Assembly (NCBI RefSeq): GCF_900108485.1
Contig: NZ_FNXF01000025.1
Coordinates: 1-32,220, forward strand
DNA: 32,220 bases
Origin: Rheinheimera pacifica
GTDB lineage: Bacteria; Pseudomonadota; Gammaproteobacteria; Enterobacterales; Alteromonadaceae
Reading direction: 5' to 3'
Each line of letters starts with the position of its first letter. Position 1 is the first letter of the stretch. Position numbers and translations under genes: made by a program. The notes beneath the pieces were generated by a model. That model was not told the DNA's origin. It saw nothing but the letters and a program-made list of their open reading frames with translations, and did not search any database. This document shows positions 26,264 through 32,220 of the stretch, piece after piece.

Positions 26264-28239
26264 TGTAGCGGATAGGTATTAACGTATTGCACCATTCTTG
26301 GCTTAGCCGCCCGGTTTACACTGGCGCCATGTGGCAATGCCTGATGCCAGATTATTAAATCTCCTGCTTTCGCTGCGATGGCTTTTACTGGCCAGGCCGA
26401 CCAGTCTTGTTGCTGCATTTCGAACTCTGTTTTGTTTTGAGCGTTGATCCAGTTATCTATTTGCAAGTGGAACCCCGGCACACAGCAAAATGCTCCTTGT
26501 TGTTCTGTGGTATCCGTCAGATAAATTAACCCCTGGGTACCAAAGGGTACCGGGCTTTTTAGCATGACATCCCAGTGCATATCGGGGCCAGGAAATTGCC
26601 ATAGTGGTGTTTGCGGGGGGTTAAAACTAACACGATCAGTGCTCATGGCTAAATCGGTGCGTTGCCATAACTGTTCAAAAATCTGGCGCAATAGCGGGGT
26701 TTGGCGATTGTTATCCAGCACTGGATGACGGTATATCTGCAGCATAATTTTTTGTGCTTTTTCACTAAAGTTGTACCAGGTGTCAGGCTTTTCCGGGTCA
26801 GCTTCCAGATATTGCCAGATCACGTCACGGCTTTGTGCGCATTGCTCGGCAGACAATACATTCGGGATCACTAAATACCCTTGCTGTTGCCAGAATGCCA
26901 GTTGTTCCGCCGATAACACCTGTGGTAATTCCGTGTCATGTTGCTGACGCAACAGCTGTTGCAGCCGTTGGTTTATGTGTTGCTTATCATCTTCGCTAAG
27001 TTGCCAGGTGTTTATCCAGTTGAGTAATTCACTCAGACGTTGGTGTCGATGCAGTTGCTGCATGCCTGGCTCCAGGCCTATACCGCAAAGATCCAGTACT
27101 GCTTTATCCAGGCTCCATTCTTGTTCATGGGTATTTTCCTGCCGCTGGTGTGAGCCGCTTTGTTGGTTTTTTTGCCATAAACGGTATAAATGAAAAATGC
27201 CTCCGGCACGTAAATCATCGCTGGGAGCTAATGTTTGCTGTAGCCGGGTAATATTAATATGCCAGTCTGGGTAGGTGCCTTGCACATAGTTGCAATACAG
27301 CACAGAACCGGGTTCTGGATACAGCGCCTTTTTATATTGTGTCAGGGTTAGCTGGCACTGGTTTTGTTGCAGGCGGTGTTCGCTGTAAATCACAATTTCG
27401 GTGTCCAGCGCCAGATCAACCGGCCCGGCTTCAAAATCCGGCAAGGTAAACTGAGCTTGCAGTAACTGTGTATCACCGGCGGCAAGCCGGGTTGCGCTGC
27501 GGCGGTTCAGGCTGAAAATTTCGCCCAGCCTGTGTTGTTGTTGCGCCCAGCGCAAGGCGGCACTGAGGATAATTTGCTGCGGGATAAGGTCGCCGTCCGG
27601 GGCAAGAAACTGTTGTAAATGGCTGAAAATAGCAACCTGGGGCTCCTGCTGTAACATGTGCTTCATGGTTTCTGAAAGGATTAAATCAAAGCGTTGCTCT
27701 GGCAAAGGCTGCCACTGGGTGGCATCTGCAACGACCTGCATGGCAATACGGTCTGCAACGTTAAAATGCTGCAGTAGCATAGTTAACCTGTGCATTGATT
27801 GCGGATGAATATCCAGTAAGGTTACCTGCAGCTGCGCCGGACTAAAAAGCGGCAGCAGTGGCAGTAGCAGCCAACCAAAAGGGCCAGTGCCGGCGTACAG
27901 TAACTGCACCGGGCGGCTGTTTTCAGCTGTATTGTAACGGCTGACTCTATCTGTGATTGCCTGATACAACCCTTGCATAAACACCCGGCTGCGCTCCGGG
28001 TCTTCTGCGCACTGGGCAGCCGTAATGGGTGACACCGCTTTGCCATTAGCCGTGTCAGTGGCTTCGGTATCACGGAATATAGCCGGATGCAGTTCAAGTT
28101 CTGTCAGTTGACACAGGCCGTGAAGTACAGGGTCTAGTAGTTGTTTAGCAACACCAGCGCTATCTGCCTGCAATATGGCCTTGGCAAAGCTAACCAGTTC
28201 TGCTGTATGTAAAGTGTTATGCGGGCTCACCGGCAGCAT
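26260..28239 (-). CDS. Methyltransferase-phytanoyl-CoA-dioxygenase-like fusion
   Basis: The 659-residue protein joins two enzymes. Residues about 75-300 are a SAM-dependent methyltransferase, with motif I LLYAGTGPFGW (113-123), an acidic strand end TLLDIH (140-145) and FDLILSETMKHML (184-196), reminiscent of the PRMT double-E loop. Residues about 440-659 are a PhyH-type Fe(II)/2-oxoglutarate dioxygenase: FWQQQGYLVIPNVLS, the HxD of MHWDVM (His555, Asp557), distal His637 in LPHGAS and Arg648 for 2-oxoglutarate. The roughly 130 residues between are Gln-rich and probably a linker or helical domain. It starts inside the beta-hydroxylase gene (23-bp overlap). One substrate being both methylated and hydroxylated is an inference. 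Confidence 0.87.
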   Translation of the reverse strand: MLPVSPHNTLHTAELVSFAKAILQADSAGVAKQLLDPVLHGLCQLTELELHPAIFRDTEATDTANGKAVSPITAAQCAEDPERSRVFMQGLYQAITDRVSRYNTAENSRPVQLLYAGTGPFGWLLLPLLPLFSPAQLQVTLLDIHPQSMHRLTMLLQHFNVADRIAMQVVADATQWQPLPEQRFDLILSETMKHMLQQEPQVAIFSHLQQFLAPDGDLIPQQIILSAALRWAQQQHRLGEIFSLNRRSATRLAAGDTQLLQAQFTLPDFEAGPVDLALDTEIVIYSEHRLQQNQCQLTLTQYKKALYPEPGSVLYCNYVQGTYPDWHINITRLQQTLAPSDDLRAGGIFHLYRLWQKNQQSGSHQRQENTHEQEWSLDKAVLDLCGIGLEPGMQQLHRHQRLSELLNWINTWQLSEDDKQHINQRLQQLLRQQHDTELPQVLSAEQLAFWQQQGYLVIPNVLSAEQCAQSRDVIWQYLEADPEKPDTWYNFSEKAQKIMLQIYRHPVLDNNRQTPLLRQIFEQLWQRTDLAMSTDRVSFNPPQTPLWQFPGPDMHWDVMLKSPVPFGTQGLIYLTDTTEQQGAFCCVPGFHLQIDNWINAQNKTEFEMQQQDWSAWPVKAIAAKAGDLIIWHQALPHGASVNRAAKPRMVQYVNTYPLQ

Positions 28240-28804
28240 ACAATTGTTCCTTCAATGTTGTGGTGGCCTGGCAATCCAGTACCAGGTTTATCCGGCTGCT
28301 ATTGCCTTTGTTGTACACGCTGTGAGTCTGATCAGCGTTGATATACCACAATTCACCTTCCTGCATTGGTACCAATTGCTGGTTAACCCGAAATTCCATG
28401 CCGGGGTTGGTTTGCAGGCACAAATGCAGCCGTGCCTCGCCAGCTTCTAGGCTTAAACCGGCATCACGGTGCGGTTTAATTTCAGCGCCTGGGTGCAAGC
28501 GCATTAGCCTGACAGATTTAAGCGGGTGAGGGAAAGAGTTAATAAATTCAGCCAGCGCCGGGCTTTGTGCCAGTTGCGGTAAATTGCGCCAGTCGGAACC
28601 GGAATGTACAGCAAAGCTTTGCAACACCGGGTGTTGGGGCAGATATTCAGCAGCACAGCGCAGTGGCATGACGTCCCACTTGCCGGCATAGTCACGCTGG
28701 TTTACGTGGGCATACCATTCACCTTGCAGCAGAGTGCTTAATTCGTGCTGCATTTGCTGATAACCGGTAACACGCTGCAGCAAGGCAAAACTCAGTCTTG
28801 TCAT
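28217..28804 (-). CDS. Aspartyl/asparaginyl beta-hydroxylase-like dioxygenase
   Basis: A 195-residue Fe(II)/2-oxoglutarate dioxygenase of the Asp/Asn beta-hydroxylase family. The metal ligands are His112 and Asp114 in KPHRDAG and the distal His161 in DQTHSVYNKG; Arg171 (SSRINLVLDC) should bind 2-oxoglutarate. The core begins near SVRLMRLHPGAEI. Family members hydroxylate Asp or Asn residues in proteins, or amino acids in peptide natural products. It is first in the four-gene operon and its 3' end overlaps the next gene. The 66 bp upstream of its ATG separate it from the EamA gene; I see no convincing promoter boxes there. Confidence 0.88.
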   Translation of the reverse strand: MTRLSFALLQRVTGYQQMQHELSTLLQGEWYAHVNQRDYAGKWDVMPLRCAAEYLPQHPVLQSFAVHSGSDWRNLPQLAQSPALAEFINSFPHPLKSVRLMRLHPGAEIKPHRDAGLSLEAGEARLHLCLQTNPGMEFRVNQQLVPMQEGELWYINADQTHSVYNKGNSSRINLVLDCQATTTLKEQLYAAGEPA

Positions 28805-28870
28805 AATTAACGCTTTGTTTTTATTCTGTTAAAGCTCAGCCTAGCAGAGACAAAACGAATTACAACTGCG

Positions 28871-29776
28871 TTAACGCAGTATCAGCACTGTACCCAGTAC
28901 AGTAAGTACTGCCCCCAGCCAGGCACCGGTTGCCGGGCTGCGTTTATATATCAGCCATAATAGCGGTAACACCAGTACCGGGCTTACCGAAGACAGTATG
29001 GCCACTAAACCGGCATCGCCATGTTTTAAAGCCTGCAGTATTAATGTCATACCCAGCACCATGGAAATACCGGCATTGGCCAGCACCAGCAGGAATACTT
29101 TTTTGTTCATGGGTAAATAAGCGCGGGCTACTTTAAAACCCAGCATAAAAATAATTTGATGTAGCACAAAAGCGGTTGTCATACGCACTGCTGAGGCGGC
29201 TACGGCGTCAATATCAGTTTCCATCAGCGGTTTTAACATTAAGGTAGCCACTGCCTGACACAGGGCCGCCAATAGCCCCAGCGCCACGCCGGAGGTTAAC
29301 TGGCTTTGGTTTGCCTCCCAGGCATGCAGTTCGGTTTTACGTTTGCCAAAGAAAATGGCGCTCATCACACCGCTTATCAGCAAGCTGCTGCCGATAAGTG
29401 TCCAGCCCCATAAGGTTTCACCGAGAAAGAAATACGCCAGCACCACCGAAAACAGCGCATGCGTAGCAAACAGCACTCCGGCGCGGCGCGGACCGAGGCG
29501 GTTCATGGCGGCAAACAGGGCGGTGTCGCCAATAAAAATACCAATCACGCCAGACAGGGCCAGCAGGCCAAAGCTACTGGCCGCTAGTGTTGCCCAGCTC
29601 CCTGTTGTCAGGGCAATTAACCACAACATGATGGCGGCGCACAGCATACGCCAGCGGGTAAAAGCAAAAGCGCCCAAATGGGTCGACGCGGTAGCCGACA
29701 TCAGGCTGCCAACAGCCCAGCAGGCCGCGGCTAATAAGGCGAAGTATTCGTATGACAAGGCAAGGTGATACCGCAA
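28871..29776 (-). CDS. EamA-family (DMT superfamily) transporter
   Basis: A 301-residue inner-membrane transporter with ten hydrophobic segments in two EamA repeats (about residues 10-138 and 160-298). Family-typical blocks are CWAVGSLM in helix 1, GVIGIFIGDTALFAAMNRLGPRRAGVLFATHALFSVVLAYFFLGE in the first repeat and GDAGLVAILSSVSPVLVLPLLWLIYK in the second. Substrates of such carriers vary (amino acids, sugars, metabolites) and none is implied here. No ATG lies before the first helix in this frame, so a TTG start (29776, or 29758) is probable. It ends 66 bp upstream of the modification operon. Confidence 0.88.
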   Translation of the reverse strand: MRYHLALSYEYFALLAAACWAVGSLMSATASTHLGAFAFTRWRMLCAAIMLWLIALTTGSWATLAASSFGLLALSGVIGIFIGDTALFAAMNRLGPRRAGVLFATHALFSVVLAYFFLGETLWGWTLIGSSLLISGVMSAIFFGKRKTELHAWEANQSQLTSGVALGLLAALCQAVATLMLKPLMETDIDAVAASAVRMTTAFVLHQIIFMLGFKVARAYLPMNKKVFLLVLANAGISMVLGMTLILQALKHGDAGLVAILSSVSPVLVLPLLWLIYKRSPATGAWLGAVLTVLGTVLILR

Positions 29777-29836
29777 GTTAAGGTGGCGGCATTATAAAGC
29801 AGGCAGAAACCGGTTCAGAGATTATTCTGCTATAAC

Positions 29837-30334
29837 TTAGCGCTTTTTCGGTATCCAGGCCCAGGTCATGTTGGCGTTAACCGGCTCGATACCTGCGCTG
29901 TCGGTAATGGTGACTGCAACGGTTACTTCGCCTTTATCGTCGTTGTGCATGGCGGCGATCTGCTCATTGGTCAGCGTAGCGATGGCAGTTAAATCACCAC
30001 TGGAGCGTTTGATATAGTCAATCTGCATCTGCTTTAACAGAGGCAGCTTGCTGTCTGGCAGGTGGATGCCAACCAAAAAGCCGGTGGCCGATTCAGCCAG
30101 CAAACCGGTAGCTGCTGCATGCACCGAGCCGATATGGTTTTGCGCTTTTTTGCGGTTTTTCAGCCGCAGCACCGAGCGGGCGCCTTTTAGTTCTAACACT
30201 TCTACCCCAGCAGTGCCGGCAAATTTAATCACCCGGCCAAATGCTGTACTTAAAGCAAAGGTTTGCAGAAACTCAGGTAGCTGATAGCACTTGGTAACGA
30301 TGCGCTGCAGTTTGTTTGGTTTTATCTGGCTCAT
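29837..30334 (-). CDS. DUF4442 hotdog-fold protein (thioesterase-like)
   Basis: A 165-residue protein of the DUF4442 group in the hotdog (PaaI/YiiD-like) superfamily. The segment NHIGSVHAAATGLLAESATGF corresponds to the central hotdog helix with its conserved Asn-His, and the flanking strands are LKGARSVLRLKNRKKAQN and KGEVTVAVTITDSAG. Acyl-CoA thioesterase activity is likely but not certain for this subgroup. It stands alone between cysM (63 bp) and the EamA gene. Confidence 0.82.
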   Translation of the reverse strand: MSQIKPNKLQRIVTKCYQLPEFLQTFALSTAFGRVIKFAGTAGVEVLELKGARSVLRLKNRKKAQNHIGSVHAAATGLLAESATGFLVGIHLPDSKLPLLKQMQIDYIKRSSGDLTAIATLTNEQIAAMHNDDKGEVTVAVTITDSAGIEPVNANMTWAWIPKKR

Positions 30335-30397
30335 TGTGGTCTGACCTGTTGTGGCTTTTGCGCACTATGCCAAGCACATCACTAAATTGCAAGGTGG

Positions 30398-31282
30398 TCA
30401 GTAAATGCCGGAGGACAAATAGCGATCGCCACGATCACAGATAATGGCAACAATAACGGCGTTATTGTGCTGCTCGGCCAGCTTTATTGCGGCATGTACC
30501 GCACCGCCAGAGCTGACACCGGCAAAGATGCCTTCTTCGCGGGCTAAACGGCGCATGGCAGTTAACGCATCCTGCTGGCCGATATCAATAACCTGATCAA
30601 CACGGCTTTTATCAAAGAAACCTGGTAAATAAGCCTCTGGCCAACGGCGAATGCCGGGAATATTAGCGCCCTCGGCCGGTTGCAGGCCAATAATTTGGAT
30701 CGCCGGGTTTTGTTGTTTTAAATAACGCGACACACCCATAATGGTGCCGGTAGTGCCCATGCTGGACACGAAGTGGGTGACTTGTTGCTGGCTTTGCTGC
30801 CAAATCTCCGGCCCGGTGCTGGCATAATGCGCTGCGGGGTTATCCGGGTTATTAAACTGGTCCAGCACTATGCCTTTACCTTCTGCCTGCATTTGCAATG
30901 CTAAATCGCGCGCGCCTTCCATGCCTTGCTCTTTAGTGACCAGTATCAACTCAGCGCCGTAAGCACGCATCGAGCTTTTACGCTCTTCGGTAGCGTTATC
31001 CGGCATAATCAGTGTCATGCCGTAGCCTTTAATCGCCGCCGCCATCGCCAAAGCAATACCGGTATTACCGCTGGTGGCTTCAATAATACGATCGCCCGGC
31101 TTAATAGTGCCGCGCAGTTCGGCCTGCACTATCATATTCAGCGCCGGGCGGTCTTTTACCGAACCTGCCGGGTTATCACCTTCCAGCTTAAGCAATACTG
31201 TGCTGTTGGTATGTGCTGCCATACGCTGCAACTTTACCAGCCGGGTGTTACCAACAGAGTGTTCAATAGTAGAAAAAGGCAT
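30398..31282 (-). CDS. cysM: Cysteine synthase B
   Basis: A PLP-dependent O-acetylserine sulfhydrylase, the B isozyme, which makes cysteine from O-acetylserine and sulfide or thiosulfate. The PLP lysine lies in NPAGSVKDRPA; EATSGNTGIALAMAAAIKGY and SSMGTTGTIMGVSRYLK bind the cofactor phosphate, and EEGIFAGVSSGGAVHAA is the C-terminal signature. The short length (294 residues) and the tail ICDRGDRYLSSGIY match CysM rather than CysK. The ATG at 31282 with GGTG upstream fits the typical N-terminus; an in-frame ATG at 31294 adds four residues. This is an ordinary housekeeping gene. Confidence 0.94.
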   Translation of the reverse strand: MPFSTIEHSVGNTRLVKLQRMAAHTNSTVLLKLEGDNPAGSVKDRPALNMIVQAELRGTIKPGDRIIEATSGNTGIALAMAAAIKGYGMTLIMPDNATEERKSSMRAYGAELILVTKEQGMEGARDLALQMQAEGKGIVLDQFNNPDNPAAHYASTGPEIWQQSQQQVTHFVSSMGTTGTIMGVSRYLKQQNPAIQIIGLQPAEGANIPGIRRWPEAYLPGFFDKSRVDQVIDIGQQDALTAMRRLAREEGIFAGVSSGGAVHAAIKLAEQHNNAVIVAIICDRGDRYLSSGIY

Positions 31283-31407
31283 AACCAGCACCATGCATTA
31301 ATAAGCGAAAAACAGCCGCCAGTGTAGCGCAAAGCGGCCTGGCTGTTAATGCTTAAGCACATCGCAGCTAGTTAGTATTCTTGTTGATACAGTATTGGAG
31401 AAACATT

Positions 31408-31467
31408 ATGGCTAGGGCATTTGACAGTATCGCGCAGGGTTGCAAGGCGAAGGTTAAATTTTCCTAA
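31408..31467 (+). CDS. Possible remnant short ORF (19 codons)
   Basis: MARAFDSIAQGCKAKVKFS follows a good ribosome site (GGAG, spacing 9). The start FDSIAQG resembles N-termini of small helix-turn-helix antitoxin-like proteins, then the frame stops at TAA. It ends 28 bp before the right inverted repeat begins, so it may be the 5' remnant of a gene broken when the repeat arrived. It is too short for a firm call. The rest of 31295-31495 shows no other gene. Confidence 0.3.
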   Translation: MARAFDSIAQGCKAKVKFS

Positions 31468-31681
31468 ATCACCGCTATTCGCTTTAAGGCCTGTAAGCTT
31501 CAACACCGCAAGGCGGCGAAAGCTACTGTTTTTCTCAAAACCCTGTCATTGCCTAGCCTCCACATCTCGCCTAAGTACTGTATAACCTACTGTAGAACAG
31601 CGCTATTTTTGTTAACAAGTAAATCGCAAGCTTAACCCCCGCTTTCACACAGATGCTTATTAAGCAGGGTGCAAGATGTTG

Positions 31682-31710
31682 TTGATTTAACGACAAATGT
31701 TAGCTAGTTT
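31682..31710 (+). promoter_or_regulatory. Candidate cassette promoter in the right repeat
   Basis: TTGATT and TAGTTT are 17 bp apart, about 100 bp upstream of the right cassette gene, and conserved in sequence and spacing in the left repeat. The -10 match is weak. Confidence 0.3.
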
Positions 31711-31782
31711 AGCAGGAAGTAAAAACAAGATAGAAGGGAGAATCCCGCGATGAAAGCAGGGGTTTTGCCTTCCAATAATATT

Positions 31783-31790
31783 GTTAGGGC
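31783..31790 (+). other. Right attI-like recombination core
   Basis: GTTAGGGC marks the exact end of similarity with the left repeat and the start of the first right-hand cassette. The preceding AATAATATT is shared by both copies. Confidence 0.65.
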
Positions 31791-31814
31791 AACCATCCAA
31801 CACGGAGTTTAAAA

Positions 31815-32198
31815 TTGAATAAAGTGAGCATGTTGGTTTTGGCTGTTTTTCTATCGATATCAATGCAAGCATTTGGGAATGCGGAGGACAAGTCTGAGGA
31901 AAAGCTACCTCAGACTTTAGAGCAGGCCGTTGACAGAATCGTTTCTAATTTGAAAGAGGATGATAAGTCGACGGTTAAAAATACTCCGTTTAATAACCTT
32001 ATCCAATACCATCATGGTTGGGGCACCGGTATTAGAAACTCATTTGGTCTTTGGGGACGCAATAAAGAGCTAACAGTGTCAATCTGTGGTCCAGATGAGT
32101 GTCATCCAGATGATGCTTCAATGGAAATAATCTACGGTGTATGGAATAAACTTAATGGTAATGATACTCGCTACAAACCAAATACAGAGCAGCCCTAA
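31815..32198 (+). CDS. First-position cassette protein, DUF6794-like
   Basis: A 127-residue protein with an N-terminal signal peptide (MLVLAVFLSISMQAFG, cleavage probably after FGNA), so export is predicted. The mature part contains LPQTLEQAVDRIVSNL, then HHGWGTGIRNSFGLWGRN and HPDDASMEIIYGVWNKL, which match my recollection of DUF6794, a small domain frequent in integron cassettes; its function is unknown. The start is a TTG at 31815 with GGAG seven bases upstream; an ATG five codons later lacks this. The stop lies in the first box of the following attC. Confidence 0.75.
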   Translation: MNKVSMLVLAVFLSISMQAFGNAEDKSEEKLPQTLEQAVDRIVSNLKEDDKSTVKNTPFNNLIQYHHGWGTGIRNSFGLWGRNKELTVSICGPDECHPDDASMEIIYGVWNKLNGNDTRYKPNTEQP

Positions 32199-32220
32199 CA
32201 AAGTGCGGCATTCGGGGCCT
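32192..32220 (+). other. Start of an attC site, cut by the window end
   Basis: GCCCTAAC at 32192-32199 follows the pattern of every attC first box in the left array, including the TAA stop of the preceding gene. The other end lies outside the window. Confidence 0.65.

Larger units (their letters stand above)
31496..31790 (+). repeat. Right copy of the integron-platform inverted repeat
   Basis: Inverted counterpart of 3852-4135. Shared landmarks, in the orientation toward the cassettes, are CCCTGTCATT, AAGTACTGTATAACC, AATCGCAAGCTTAA, GCAAGATGTTGTTGATT, TAGTTTAGCAG, ATAGAAGGGAGAATC and AATATTGTTAGGGC. The last 120 bases are most alike. The copy includes the attI-like core and a candidate promoter toward the right array, but not the strong hairpin of the left copy. 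Confidence 0.8.

Overview
The window looks like the chromosome of a free-living, polysaccharide-using gammaproteobacterium of the Alteromonadales/Chromatiales type (a Rheinheimera- or Alishewanella-like host is my inference). The basis is the gene repertoire: periplasmic and lipoprotein glycosidases, a GlyGly-CTERM signal, ECF42 sigma factor, DUF4347 giant protein and chromosomal integron cassettes. Nearly all genes between 4.1 and 31.3 kb lie on the minus strand; the chemoreceptor at 14.1 kb is the main exception.

Both edges of the window are integron cassette arrays. On the left (1.3-3.9 kb, minus strand), five cassettes with four recognisable attC sites are cut at the far end by an IS10-like IS4-family element (2-1338). 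On the right (31.8 kb to the end, plus strand), another array starts. Each array begins at an identical GTTAGGGC core preceded by a related sequence of about 285 bp. These two copies (3852-4135 and 31496-31790) are inverted repeats facing outward, so about 27.4 kb of ordinary chromosome sits between two attI-like platforms. I see no integron integrase in the window.

From 4.1 to 14 kb lie three starch/maltodextrin enzymes: a GH13 cyclomaltodextrinase/neopullulanase-like enzyme, a GH31 alpha-glucosidase/transglucosylase, and a GH13 lipoprotein alpha-amylase. The two start regions (6078-6091 and 13977-13990) carry the same LacI-family type palindrome, TGCATACGTATGCA or a near copy, which suggests one maltodextrin regulon. 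Between them are an ECF42 sigma factor operon (SnoaL-like protein, DGPF/YCII protein, sigma factor) preceded by its own ECF42-type promoter, and a ThrE-family exporter. A Cache-domain chemoreceptor (14.1 kb) and an unknown membrane protein (15.8 kb) follow, with overlapping stop codons.

From 16.8 to 28.8 kb lies the most unusual region. A four-gene, translationally overlapping operon encodes an Asp/Asn beta-hydroxylase-like dioxygenase, a methyltransferase-phytanoyl-CoA-dioxygenase fusion, a sulfotransferase-like protein and a GNAT acetyltransferase. It is followed by a tail-collar (MdpB-like) protein and a surface protein of about 2300 residues. The giant protein has an N-terminal DUF4347 domain, Ig/FN3/cadherin-like repeats, a GlyGly-CTERM anchor, and then, in the same frame, a second signal-like segment and an outer-membrane beta-barrel. 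I infer that this is a surface-protein or peptide modification system; no function has been shown by the sequence alone.

The right end holds an EamA-family transporter, a DUF4442 hotdog protein, cysM, and the right integron platform with a DUF6794-like cassette gene. Apparent +1 shifts at short homopolymers (1672-1676, 1391-1393, 23733-23736) affect an ASCH cassette gene and the leader of the giant protein; they could be real decay or base-calling errors.
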